Positions 24,519-36,690 of a DNA stretch of 64,000 nucleotides are shown here, one piece after another. The notes beneath the pieces were generated by a model, which did not search any database, was not told the origin of the DNA, and saw nothing but the letters and a program-made list of their open reading frames with translations. The first letter of the stretch is position 1, and every line of letters begins with the position of its first letter. This stretch comes from [Clostridium] celerecrescens 18A (GTDB lineage: Bacteria > Bacillota > Clostridia > Lachnospirales > Lachnospiraceae), in the NCBI RefSeq assembly GCF_002797975.1, contig NZ_PGET01000001.1:2418001-2482000 (forward strand), written 5' to 3'. The position numbers and the translations under genes are program-made.

Positions 24519-27431
24519 TTAATTGACCGGTTTTGTGTCCAGACGAAGATTTTCTCTGATTTCATTGATAGAATTGCTGTTTCTTATTAAACTTACCAGG
24601 TTTTCGCTGCTTAACATTTGATAAAGCTGTTCAAAATATTTTTTCGAATTTTCATCTAATGCCAGTACAAAGATCAGATCGACCGTATTTGTACCATCCC
24701 ACATCACTGGTTTGTCCAGTTTTGTAATCGATATGACCGGTTTTGTAACGCTAGCCGGATCACCGTGGGGAATGGCAATACCTCCTTTTAAATAAGTGGT
24801 CATCATTCCTTCCCGTTTATAAACACTTAGTAAAAACCGCTCGTCCACATACCCCTCGCTTGTCATCGTCTCGATCGTCTGATCTAAAAGCTGTTCCTTT
24901 AACCGATATGGCGGATTCACAAAGATTAATTCCGGTGTAATGACTTCACCAAGTATTACATGATCCAACAATAGACTGTTTTTAATGATCTTCCGCAGTT
25001 TTGAGATACCGGAAGACTGATAGATATCATCCAGGGAAAGAAATGGAATATCTTTTACATCCGGATTAATTGTCCCAACGATTGCAAGAATTTCATATTG
25101 AGCCGCTTCCTGTAGGATAATTTGTTCTACATCTTCATTTTCTATATAGCCTCTGTTTATGATGACAATATTGTCCAATACTGATTTTAACCGCTCTGAG
25201 ATAAAATCCCGCAGCAGCTTTGCTGCTCCCTGTCCGGTGATACACAGACAAAGAACCGCTCTTTTATGTTTAATTTTATTATATTTGGTTGTTTTAGGCT
25301 GCAATACTTTTTTACTGCCAAGTTCATCTACAATTGTTTCTATTGACTCTTCTGTCCAAAGCACTTTATGAAGGCATTCGATCACCATTAAGGTGTCCAC
25401 CCTCCCGCAGACGGCAACCGGAATTTTTGTTTCCTGCCTGATCTTCTCTGCGAAAGTCAGGAGTGATCCCATATCTGCAAGCAGGATGCAGCCTCGTCCC
25501 TGGTTTCTTTCGATTACCAGTTGTTTTGTTTTCTCATAGGCAGCCGCCGGATCCTCACTAAGTGCCATCTCCAACGCTGCGGCGTGGTTAACTCCCAGAA
25601 TTTTATTGGCGACCTCTGCCATTCCCCCTGCTACTCTGCCATGGGACAGCACGACCACTGCGGTTTTCCCCTCTGTATCAACCTGCCCTCCCTGAAATTT
25701 ACTGAGATACATTGCCAAAAAGACTGCCTCGTCGGCAGGAAGCATCACATAGAATTTATCATTGACCTTATCAACAATATAAGCTGCAACTTTATATTCC
25801 TTTGCATGCCGCTTTTTAATATCTTCAAAGCTGCTTCCAAGCGCTACTTTTCTCTCTTTGGTCATATCCAGTGACGCACGGATATGTATGGCCATCGGAA
25901 AAATAAACGTATCCTTAAGTCCCGGTAATTCTTTCCGCGCTTCTTGATATATATATTCCGTAATCTCCAGAACGTCTTCTCCTACAATTGCAGATAGCTC
26001 ATGAAGGCTGAATTTGGACTCTTCCATTTTGCGAATCTGCTGAACCAGCGTTGTCTCAACCTCATCTTGTAAGATCCGGCTGATTTCTTCTGCTGCTACC
26101 CCATTTTTCAAAAGCTTCGTATATCTTTCTTCCAGCTGCTCGTAAATACCAGTACCGCTCATCTTGTGTATGCGTCCTGAAAACTGCTGGTATCCCGCCA
26201 CCGAAAAAAGGACATCCCCGCTGATTAAATGCCGTATATCGCCGGGAACCGATTGATTGATGCCGCTCTTTAAGTGCTCCGGAAGATTATCCGCAACTAC
26301 CTCAATCGCCGTTTTATTATGTAGCTTTGCCTCTAAAAATGCCTTCGCACAGCAAACCTGGATATCTGATTTCAGCTGACCGATATTACCGGGAAACTCC
26401 GCCAAAAGCAGACAGTTTAAAACTGACTGGTTTACACGGATATCACGGCCAAGCCGCTCCCGTTCCATCGTAAGATAAAACTCGATAAACTGCCATTTTT
26501 CCTCCAGCGGCCGTTCCGTTAATGCCGGAATTTCAATGCTCATTGGAATCCGCCGGCGAAATGTTAAAAGCAGCGAGCTTTCCGGATCCTCCGTCGTTGC
26601 CGCTATAATTAAGGGATGGCTTTCACGGCTGGTATCTGCTTCTCCCAAACGGCGGAATTTGCCTTTATCCATTAAGTAAAACAAGATCTCCTGTCCTTCT
26701 GCAGGGAGTCTGTGTACTTCATCCAGAAACAAAATACCCCCATCACATAACTCAACTATTCCTTTTTTATGGTCTGTCGCTCCGGTAAATGCTCCCTTCG
26801 TATATCCGAATAGCTGAGCTAAAAGCAGCTGTGGATTATCGGCATAATCAGCGCAGTTAAATTCAAAATAAGGAGCCTCTTTTTGAAAATTATCCGTTTT
26901 GACCGCAAAATCATGCATCAGCTCTGCCAGGAAACTTTTACCAACACCGGAAGGACCATATAAAAGCGTATGCAGTCCTTTTGGTGGATACATGACTGCC
27001 GCCTTGGCCTTACTGATTTGATTTTTAAGACTACCGTCCGATCCGATAATCTTATCGAAAATGTCATCCTGAAACTCCTGCTTATTATCGATATCCAATG
27101 TTTCATCCTGAGAAGATTTAATCGCCGGTTCCCATATTTCAGGGTAAGATTTATGCAGCTGTCCGACTGTAAACTTTCCGATCTTAAACCCTCGCAGCTT
27201 TAGTAATTCTGCCAATTTGCGATCTGATACCAATCCCATTTCATAAAATAAACCTTGGATCTCCTGAAGTAATCGTTCTTTTCTCCGTTCCGATGAAGCA
27301 GGGATTCCAGTTTCTATCCGGACTTTTGTTATATTTTCGCGCAGTGTTCCCAATTCATTGGCGATGGCTTCATCTGTAAGAGGATTCCGCTTATCCTCCT
27401 GCCCGATTATTAACTTTATTTTATCCCTCAT
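24519..27431 (-). CDS. LevR-type sigma-54 activator with PTS regulatory domains
   Basis: It has 970 residues. An N-terminal DNA-binding region (1-110) precedes an AAA+ domain with Walker A GPSGVGKS (159-166), GAFTGA (213-218), which contacts sigma-54, and Walker B GGILFLDE (231-238). After that come a PRD (MAIHIRASLD), an EIIA-Man-like domain (VVLSHGRVAGG), an EIIB-Gat-like stretch (LCLCITGQGAAKLL) and a C-terminal EIIA-2 domain (GGIAIPHGDP). Phosphorylation of these by HPr or by the operon's own IIB would tie activation to substrate uptake. Its end abuts the -24/-12 promoter of the next operon, its evident target. Confidence 0.93.
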   Translation of the reverse strand: MRDKIKLIIGQEDKRNPLTDEAIANELGTLRENITKVRIETGIPASSERRKERLLQEIQGLFYEMGLVSDRKLAELLKLRGFKIGKFTVGQLHKSYPEIWEPAIKSSQDETLDIDNKQEFQDDIFDKIIGSDGSLKNQISKAKAAVMYPPKGLHTLLYGPSGVGKSFLAELMHDFAVKTDNFQKEAPYFEFNCADYADNPQLLLAQLFGYTKGAFTGATDHKKGIVELCDGGILFLDEVHRLPAEGQEILFYLMDKGKFRRLGEADTSRESHPLIIAATTEDPESSLLLTFRRRIPMSIEIPALTERPLEEKWQFIEFYLTMERERLGRDIRVNQSVLNCLLLAEFPGNIGQLKSDIQVCCAKAFLEAKLHNKTAIEVVADNLPEHLKSGINQSVPGDIRHLISGDVLFSVAGYQQFSGRIHKMSGTGIYEQLEERYTKLLKNGVAAEEISRILQDEVETTLVQQIRKMEESKFSLHELSAIVGEDVLEITEYIYQEARKELPGLKDTFIFPMAIHIRASLDMTKERKVALGSSFEDIKKRHAKEYKVAAYIVDKVNDKFYVMLPADEAVFLAMYLSKFQGGQVDTEGKTAVVVLSHGRVAGGMAEVANKILGVNHAAALEMALSEDPAAAYEKTKQLVIERNQGRGCILLADMGSLLTFAEKIRQETKIPVAVCGRVDTLMVIECLHKVLWTEESIETIVDELGSKKVLQPKTTKYNKIKHKRAVLCLCITGQGAAKLLRDFISERLKSVLDNIVIINRGYIENEDVEQIILQEAAQYEILAIVGTINPDVKDIPFLSLDDIYQSSGISKLRKIIKNSLLLDHVILGEVITPELIFVNPPYRLKEQLLDQTIETMTSEGYVDERFLLSVYKREGMMTTYLKGGIAIPHGDPASVTKPVISITKLDKPVMWDGTNTVDLIFVLALDENSKKYFEQLYQMLSSENLVSLIRNSNSINEIRENLRLDTKPVN

Positions 27432-27477
27432 AACTCTCCCTCCCTCACTAGTAGATAATCTTTATGTTATTAAAAAG

Positions 27478-27506
27478 ATTCTATCACCATGTTATAATAT
27501 CCGCAA
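27478..27506 (-). promoter_or_regulatory. Sigma-70 promoter of the LevR-type gene
   Basis: TTGCGG (27506-27501), 17 nt, TAGAAT (27483-27478) on the minus strand, about 47 nt upstream of the ATG, which has GGGAGGGAG before it. Confidence 0.5.
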
Positions 27507-27773
27507 CTCTGCGCACTAAGAAAGTCTGCGGCAGATGAATCCATGGACCGGCGGATGATACACTAAATAATTTTCTCCTATCTGTAAAATTAAAAAATGG
27601 AGAATGGAAGTGCATCTCTGCGCTCCGATTCCCCGGCTAATAGGTCACGACCCTTATGATTTTATTTACATTATCATCTTCCTATTTTCTTTTGCTAAAG
27701 AAAATTCTTGATCAGGTAATTTCTGATCATTTCAACAGGAGTTTTATTACGGCTATGGCAGACTCCTTTCATT
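27507..27773. other. Intergenic stretch with AT-rich inverted repeats
   Basis: No gene is seen. Two inverted repeats occur: TTTTCTTT-TGCT-AAAGAAAA at 27685-27704, and TGATCAG-N7-CTGATCA at 27709-27729. Either could end the MerR transcript, but neither is followed by a clean T-run on the minus strand. Confidence 0.4.
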
Positions 27774-28664
27774 TTATTCATACATATCTTTTGCTTTCGG
27801 AAACTTTTTCAGCATAATTTCATTAGCAGCCTCAACTTTTTTCAGATACTCAGCATAAGAGGGGCTTAGTATTTTCATGTTGGCAATTAAAACTTCCTGA
27901 TAGCCACTTTCCTTCTGAAAATCCAGCATAAATCTTTGAATTTTAGCAGCCTCGGAGTTCTTATACTCTTCAGAATTCTTATAATTAATATATTGTTCTA
28001 TTTGCTCATGATTGCGCTCTAAGTATCCCTCTGTATCAGTCAGCATATCGAGCATCCTGTCATTTGTTTCTTCTTCAACTTTTACTGCATCGCTTTTTGT
28101 ACTTACAGTGAAAAAGGCTTCCAGAAATTCAGAAAGTTCTGAAGGCAGATATAGACCTACATGATCTAGGTATTGCACGATTGCATCATAGGCTTTTCGT
28201 TGATCCTCGGTTTCTATTGTCCCGTTCAGGAATCTGCCAAAATGCATGGATATATAAAGGCCATAGTTTCCGGGGAAAGCAAAAACTAATTTCTCTTTTA
28301 TGGTATATAAATCTTCATCATGTGTCTGCAGGTAGTCAAATTCCCGATTTACATCGTAATCTGCGATCAGGCTGTCGATACACTTTTGTATATTATTCAG
28401 ACGCTGTCTCCGTAATTCTGTAATATATTTGCACTTGGCTAGAGCTGCCGGTTTATTTAAGCTGTTCCTTATTTCTGCAATATCCGCAATGCTGATACCG
28501 CATTTTCTAAGAACCGAAATTTCCTTAAGTACCGATATATCGGCATCGGTATAATCCCTATATCCATTTTCAAGAATATTTGGATGTATTAGGTTTTTAG
28601 ATTCATAATATTCTATCGCCTTTTTTGTCAGCTTGCATTTCTCACAAACTACTTTTATCAGCAT
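27774..28664 (-). CDS. MerR-family regulator with long C-terminal domain
   Basis: The ATG at 28664 (MLIKVVCEKCKLTKK) follows GGGAGG by 7 nt; an upstream start at 28679 would overlap it. About 296 residues. The N-terminal helix-turn-helix and wing (KKAIEYYESKNLIHPNILEN, GYRDYTDADI) is MerR-type, and a coiled-coil stretch follows. The C-terminal ~180 residues are helical and not of a family I recognise; they probably bind an effector. It is transcribed alone. Its own promoter has the 19-bp spacer used by MerR activators. Confidence 0.8.
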   Translation of the reverse strand: MLIKVVCEKCKLTKKAIEYYESKNLIHPNILENGYRDYTDADISVLKEISVLRKCGISIADIAEIRNSLNKPAALAKCKYITELRRQRLNNIQKCIDSLIADYDVNREFDYLQTHDEDLYTIKEKLVFAFPGNYGLYISMHFGRFLNGTIETEDQRKAYDAIVQYLDHVGLYLPSELSEFLEAFFTVSTKSDAVKVEEETNDRMLDMLTDTEGYLERNHEQIEQYINYKNSEEYKNSEAAKIQRFMLDFQKESGYQEVLIANMKILSPSYAEYLKKVEAANEIMLKKFPKAKDMYE

Positions 28665-28702
28665 AACTTTCCCTCCCAAAAAATTTTAATGTTCTATAAA
28701 TG

Positions 28703-28733
28703 ATCTTAAACCAGCCCCCAAGGGTGTAGTCAA
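28703..28733 (-). promoter_or_regulatory. MerR-type promoter with 19-bp spacer
   Basis: TTGACT (28733-28728), 19 nt, TAAGAT (28708-28703) on the minus strand. The spacer contains the dyad CCCTTGGGGG. An overlong spacer with a central dyad is the signature of promoters untwisted by MerR proteins. Confidence 0.7.
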
Positions 28734-28855
28734 GGATTTTTTGGTATTTATTTTTTAGTTTATCTAAAAACAGGATTCAGAAGTCTGTCATTCAGCCAAT
28801 TACGCTCCATCGATGGGTTCAAGGACCTGCGGGATACATTGCTGTATCAACCTGA

Positions 28856-28903
28856 CCATAATAGCCGGAATGCCAAGCGGTCTTGACTTTCCGGCTATCA
28901 TGG
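28856..28903. repeat. Long inverted repeat between bglA and the merR gene
   Basis: Arms of 15 bp (CCATAATAGCCGGAA and TTCCGGCTATCATGG, one mismatch) with an 18-nt loop lie 30 nt past the phospho-beta-glucosidase stop. There is no T-run after it, so it may act as a 3' end stabiliser or a bidirectional terminator. Confidence 0.6.
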
Positions 28904-28932
28904 AATATTTAAATGCATTGCATCTGAGGCGT

Positions 28933-31767
<2,835 letters not shown>

Positions 31768-31771
<4 letters not shown>

Positions 31772-33630
31772 AATTTTTTCTCTCCTTTATTTTTTCTCCA
31801 CTGAATGTAGTTTCGTAAGCTTCCTGTCATATCATGTAAGCAGTCAGGATTGCTTTTCAGTGTACAAGATACTGTAAATTGGGGAGCCAAAACGATTTCG
31901 TCTATCCCTTGATAAATGTTCTGGTGCAAGTCTGGATGGTAATCGGCAATTGTAAGCAGGGCACGAATCAGATGACTCACATATTGGAATCGGTAATCCT
32001 GCATATGGCCGATAAATTTATCAAATGATACACCGTCGTTTATAAAGGTTTCGTTTTGCTGCAGCATATGCAGCAGTGGTTCACTTGCCTTGGCAATATG
32101 AAGCCTTCCCAATGCGTAAACGGCGCTGATTCCTCTTAAGGAATTGTACGATTTACTGGTTTGCGGCAGATAGCAGTCTCTACGCTGTGCCGTTTCTATC
32201 AAAACCGAAAAGCCTGAATCATCCTCACACAAGGCCAATACCAAGGCGCTGTTTACCTGTAAGTTGATATTGTCTTCAGCCAGCCAGCTTTTTAAAGCAT
32301 CTGTGATCCGCTGCTTCCATGCAGCCAGCATCGCAAAGCCTGGACTATCGGATAACAGGCCCTTGCGGATCTGTTCCTTAGTTGAATCAAAATGGGCGAT
32401 CCGTTCGCGTTCAGGCGGAGGATTGTCTTTTAATACATAATGATTATCCAAAGAAAGGCAGCCCGTCCTAGTAAGCCTCTCCTTTAAGGCCTGGTACGGA
32501 ACCTCCTGCAGCGGAAGTCCAAGACAAAGAGCCTCTTCTACAACGGCGGCTGCCGCTTCGCCTGACTTTTGACAGTCGCGCATCATTCGCGTATGGGAAG
32601 CCATGTCGTGATCCAGCGATAAGATACGCCCAGCTGCGATCACATTGTCCAGTGCTTTTGGAATCATCACTTCCTTATCGATAGGTACCGAAACCAGGGT
32701 GGACCACATACTTAGCCCAACGACCCAATCGCACAAAGTCTGGCTTTCAAAGGCCATATCCTTCACATGGTTATCAATGTTTGCACTGGAAAAAAATAAT
32801 GGTTCTGCAGTTTCCTGGTCTTGTATCACCTGATCCATGCGAAGCTGCCGGATCCCATCTATGGCAAATCCTTCTCGTACCCCAAGCAGAGGGGACATAC
32901 CCATGGTGATTTGACCTTTCTGGCAGGTGCTGTAAACGGGATTGTTCAGGGAAGCGATGATGTGGCTGGCATATTCTTCTGCCAGCTCCTGGCGGACATA
33001 ACCCGCATCTATGTTATCAAAATTTATGCGGCAAGTATCCTTTTCGAAAAACTGACGTACATTGGAAAATGGCTGTGACAGGCCATCAAATTCTCTGCTG
33101 CTCTTTTTGGCGGATCCTGCCATTCGGCACAGGACCGCTTCGGCTGAGGCATCAATAAAGTAATCAGCGGAAACTTCCTTCAGGCCGGAAGGGGAAAGAT
33201 ACTGTATGCCTGCGATTGTTCTTCCATCCGTATATACGCCGGTCAAAGCGGAATCAAAGCTGATCTGACAGTTTGTATCCTCCAATTCCTGTTCGTACAC
33301 GCACATACGTATCAGCGGATGAGACCCAAACACATCAGGAAGACGATACTGCTTTTTTTGCTGCTCGATCTGTGCGTCGTATGCTTCATAGATCCCACCG
33401 GGAGATCCCTGATAGTAATGGAACATGGCCCCGCTGTGTATACCGCCCAGAAAATTCTGTTTTTCTACGATCAGGACATGACGTCCTTTTTTAGCAAGGT
33501 AGATTGCTGCAATGCTTCCTGCGGTACCTCCCCCGATAATGACCGCGTCATAATGATTAGAAAAAGAGACATTATCTCGTTGTTCCTTTGTTATTTCTCC
33601 ATGTTCGAGAATCTGTTGAAACATCAGCAT
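31768..33630 (-). CDS. FAD-dependent oxidoreductase with C-terminal helical repeats
   Basis: The ATG at 33630 (MLMFQQILEHGEITK) has GGAGG 8 nt before it; longer in-frame extensions overlap the upstream gene in full. About 620 residues. Rossmann motif DAVIIGGGTAGSIAA and EKQNFLGG mark the FAD_oxidored family, and VIAAGRILSLDHDMASHTRM lies near the end of the flavin domain. The last ~170 residues contain HEAT-like helical pairs (LRGISAVYALGRLHIAKASE). Its substrate is unknown; the setting between a second flavoprotein and a sugar PTS points to oxidation of a sugar, glycoside or aglycone (inference). Confidence 0.75.
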
Positions 33631-34412
33631 AAGTAATTCCTCCAAAATTGTTCCCCACGTTCCATCGCATGCAGCAGATCTTCCGATAAGCAGGAACACA
33701 AAATGAAACCATTTGAAACAGAAAGAACAGATGACTGTTCCCCTCTGACGCATATCCGATCCGCTGTCTTCAGTAAAAGATCGCTGCTGTCAGTCCGCGT
33801 GCAAGGAAAAAGCCCAAGGGCTTGTTTGCGCAACTGCGGATATGACATTTTGGCGTCTGATGGCATTTCAAGAATATAATATCCGCCAGTTGGAAAATCA
33901 TGGATCGCGGCATTGGGGCAGATTACTGGGTTCTGGCCTGCTTTCCGGATCAGAAGGTTCAAGCTTTCGGTTACCATTCCATCAGCGGCCTGCTTTGCAA
34001 ATGAATCGGTAGTGTCTACATAATATTCTGCCTGTATGTGATGGATTTCATCCCGGCAGATGCCTGTAAGTATGAAATGATTCGTATTTTGCTGACGGGA
34101 TAAGATCGAAAAATCAAATAAAATTTGTATTTTCTGGCTTTCCACGTATCTGCCCAAGGCGGGCATCCCTTCAGTAATAGCCAGCTGCCCATCCTGAACA
34201 ATCGATGGATACTGTTTCATGTCGGCCCCAAATTTGCGGGCGGCCTCTCCCTGTGTCACTCTTTCCGGCATGTGGTCAGTCCGCATACTGGCATAAAAAT
34301 CACTTGCCAACTGGTTTCCCCGATCCACAATCAGTGTTCCTTCTGGATCACATGAAGCAATTGCCATCCCGGCCATGGTCGCACCATTCACAATGGTCTT
34401 ATATTGTTTCAA
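33624..34412 (-). CDS. Degenerate FAD_oxidored-like protein
   Basis: The product has 262 residues with a TTG start behind GAGAGGAG. The N-terminus (YKTIVNGATMAGMAIAS, then GTLIVDRGN) has the shape of a dinucleotide-binding fold, but GxGxxG has become GATMAG. The middle (CRDEIHHIQAEYYVDTTDSF) resembles the substrate-domain strand seen in the following full-length flavoprotein. It therefore looks like a shortened or diverged partner, perhaps forming a complex with it. The stop overlaps the start of that gene, so the two are coupled. It heads the operon, with a good promoter upstream. Confidence 0.55.
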   Translation of the reverse strand: MKQYKTIVNGATMAGMAIASCDPEGTLIVDRGNQLASDFYASMRTDHMPERVTQGEAARKFGADMKQYPSIVQDGQLAITEGMPALGRYVESQKIQILFDFSILSRQQNTNHFILTGICRDEIHHIQAEYYVDTTDSFAKQAADGMVTESLNLLIRKAGQNPVICPNAAIHDFPTGGYYILEMPSDAKMSYPQLRKQALGLFPCTRTDSSDLLLKTADRICVRGEQSSVLSVSNGFILCSCLSEDLLHAMERGEQFWRNYLC

Positions 34413-34456
34413 AATTTAGGATCTCCTCTCTATATTTTTGTGTTTCTGTTAACAAT

Positions 34457-34485
34457 ATTATATAATTTTCACCAGTGCGCTGCAA
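34457..34485 (-). promoter_or_regulatory. Promoter of the flavoprotein-PTS-bglA operon
   Basis: TTGCAG (34485-34480), 17 nt, TATAAT (34462-34457) on the minus strand. The imperfect dyad GCGTTGCAGCGC overlaps the -35 region and is a candidate RpiR site. Confidence 0.65.
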
Positions 34486-34553
34486 CGCTTTGGGGCCAGC
34501 TTGTTCCTTATCTCAAAAGTTGGACTTTATACCTTTATCCGTGATTTATCACA

Positions 34554-34583
34554 CAAAAAAAGCATCTCCCGAAGGATCTGCTT
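34554..34583 (-). terminator. Terminator after the rpiR-type gene
   Basis: AAAGCA / TGCTTT and TCC / GGA arms around a UUCG tetraloop are followed by seven T on the minus strand, about 30 nt past the regulator stop. Confidence 0.8.
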
Positions 34584-34614
34584 TATGAATCGATATCGTT
34601 CCAAACGGCAATTA

Positions 34615-35436
34615 CTAATCCGACTTGGGATCGCTGGTAGATTCCGTTATGGCTTTTTCTTGTTCTGTTCTCATACTGGCTTTATACTGCTGATACTGTA
34701 AAAACAATGTTTCAATGGCAATAAAGTATCCAACGGCAGACTCGGTCCGATAGCCATGATATTCTGAATAAAATTGAAAATCCATCGTGTGTACATAGAT
34801 GTTTTCATCGCAGATCGAGGACAGTAAATTGTCCTTTAGGCGGGTGATCGATATCACAGGAACATTTCTTGCACAAAGGTTCCGTGCAAAATCTAATGCG
34901 ACCGGTGTTTCGCCGCTGAAAGAGATGATAAAAACCAGGTCCTGAGGGGTAACATTCTTCAGCAGGTACGACAATTCGCTCCCACCCTGTATGCTGATAA
35001 TATAATCACCGCTGCACTGGAACAACCGCCGCATTTCTCCAAGAACGTTGTTTTGCATGTTGCCCGTACCATAGGCAAAAATGTGCTTAGCACCGTAAAT
35101 CATCTGGTTGATCCTGGTAAAGTCTTTGTTTTGCATCTCGGCAACGATCTGGTGATAAAGCGAAATCAAATCTTTCGGATCGTTGATGTAAATCGTAGAT
35201 TTCTGCTTATAATCCAGCTTCAATAAGGTCTTCAGTTCTGCGTAGCCGCTTAATGATATCTTTTGCGCAAAGCGCAGTACCGTTGTGCGTGACACATTAC
35301 AGGCGTCAGCCAATTCATAGATGGTGTAATCGCAGCAAGCTTTCCGATGAGTTGAAATGTATTTCCAGATGATAAGGTCAGTTTCTTTCAGTTTATGATA
35401 ATACTTATTGACAAGCTCATCTATTTCGATAACCAT
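34615..35436 (-). CDS. RpiR/MurR-family regulator
   Basis: The ATG at 35436 (MVIEIDELVNKYYHKL) follows AAAGGAGG by 9 nt. About 273 residues. The N-terminal RpiR helix-turn-helix (YELADACNVSRTTVLRFAQK) is followed by a SIS sugar-phosphate binding domain (IFAYGTGNMQNN, VFIISFSGETPVALDFA). MurR of this family controls the MurNAc PTS; here the adjacent MurP-like PTS operon is the evident target. The gene lies 20 nt after the glycosyltransferase stop, so it may also be read from that upstream promoter. Confidence 0.85.
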   Translation of the reverse strand: MVIEIDELVNKYYHKLKETDLIIWKYISTHRKACCDYTIYELADACNVSRTTVLRFAQKISLSGYAELKTLLKLDYKQKSTIYINDPKDLISLYHQIVAEMQNKDFTRINQMIYGAKHIFAYGTGNMQNNVLGEMRRLFQCSGDYIISIQGGSELSYLLKNVTPQDLVFIISFSGETPVALDFARNLCARNVPVISITRLKDNLLSSICDENIYVHTMDFQFYSEYHGYRTESAVGYFIAIETLFLQYQQYKASMRTEQEKAITESTSDPKSD

Positions 35437-35456
35437 AATTGCATTCCTCCTTTGGA

Positions 35457-36602
35457 TCAGACGGGCCATTTACCCATCGCGTCTTTTGCAGCATAATTGA
35501 TGATTAAATCAGCGCCATACTTATTGCCACCGGCTGTGCGCATTTTTTTCTGCATATCTAAAATATTTTGACGAATTTTATCATCATGCAGTACAGATAT
35601 TGTTGTGCCATTTAATAAGGCAACTGTTATATGCTTACGATTTAATCGTTTTCCTAAATTCAGCTCTACAATGCGTGAAGCGTTTACAGGCTGGTCTGTG
35701 ATCGCAGGTATTACTACCATGGGCACCCCAAAATACAAGGCTTCGCTTATACTATTGAAACCTCCGTGTGTAATGAATACATCCGCTTTTTTTAATACAT
35801 CAAGTTGCGGTACAAAGGGGTAAACAAGAAAATTATCTGGTATGTCTCCTAAATTATCTAAATCTACTTTATTTCCAACAGACATAACAACCGATACGTT
35901 CTCATTCTTAAAAGCGGAGAAACACTTTTTATAGAATTTTTCTGATATATTTAAAACAGTACCTAAAGATATATAAATCAAAGGCTTTTTGATATTTTCA
36001 ATAGATATCACAGGCTCTTGATTCCGTTGATAAATAGAAGGGCCTAAAAATTTATAGTGCTCATCCGGAAATTCATTGGCGTATGGCTGATATTCCTTAA
36101 TTGTGTAAACCAGGTTTAATTCAGGCGGATTATGCGTGATCTCTTTCAGCCAGGAATCCGTTTTTAGCGGAATTCCATTAGCAACCTTTCTTGTCCATTT
36201 CCTGCAAATAAAATCCGAACGAAAAATACGAAACATACCTCCTGCATTTAGATACATATCCATCAACTTGTCATTAGCGGCTAATGGGGTAAATATTCTG
36301 ACTACTGGTTTATTGCATTTTTCAGCAAGATGTTTTCCAAGGAAGAAGTATTGCTCATAAATAATCAAATCAAACTGATCGGCAATTTTAAGCGCAGCGT
36401 CGTAAGCATTTCGCATTTGAACAGAGAGCTTTTTATGGTTTTCATAGCTGCTGAATTCAGCGCCAGCCGCTCTTACTCTCTCTTCCCATTCAAGTGTTAT
36501 CAAATACGTAACTTCTACATTTCGTTTCGTGAGCTCTTTTACTAAACCAAGGGTAGGGAATATATGACCAGAGAATGGCAAGTTTACAAATAATAGTTTC
36601 AT
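35457..36602 (-). CDS. Family 1 glycosyltransferase (macrolide/flavonoid type)
   Basis: The ATG at 36602 (MKLLFVNLPFSGHIFPTLG) follows GAGG by 6 nt. About 381 residues of GT-B fold. The C-terminal donor-binding motif FITHGGFNSISEALYFGVPM with VVIPAITDQPVNA is that of UDP-sugar dependent MGT/YjiC enzymes, which inactivate macrolides or glycosylate small hydrophobic molecules. It lies downstream of a TetR repressor with two clean operators, which fits detoxification of a compound that also acts as inducer. Confidence 0.85.
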   Translation of the reverse strand: MKLLFVNLPFSGHIFPTLGLVKELTKRNVEVTYLITLEWEERVRAAGAEFSSYENHKKLSVQMRNAYDAALKIADQFDLIIYEQYFFLGKHLAEKCNKPVVRIFTPLAANDKLMDMYLNAGGMFRIFRSDFICRKWTRKVANGIPLKTDSWLKEITHNPPELNLVYTIKEYQPYANEFPDEHYKFLGPSIYQRNQEPVISIENIKKPLIYISLGTVLNISEKFYKKCFSAFKNENVSVVMSVGNKVDLDNLGDIPDNFLVYPFVPQLDVLKKADVFITHGGFNSISEALYFGVPMVVIPAITDQPVNASRIVELNLGKRLNRKHITVALLNGTTISVLHDDKIRQNILDMQKKMRTAGGNKYGADLIINYAAKDAMGKWPV

Positions 36603-36690
36603 TTTTAACCTCATCAATTATAATAAATAGTTTCGGCTGCTGCAAAAACGAGCCGTACCGTCGAAATTATTAGTAGCATTATTTTCATTT

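Noticed and set aside
27685..27729. Inverted repeats as MerR terminator
   Set aside because: AT-only or short stems without a proper T-run on the transcribed strand.
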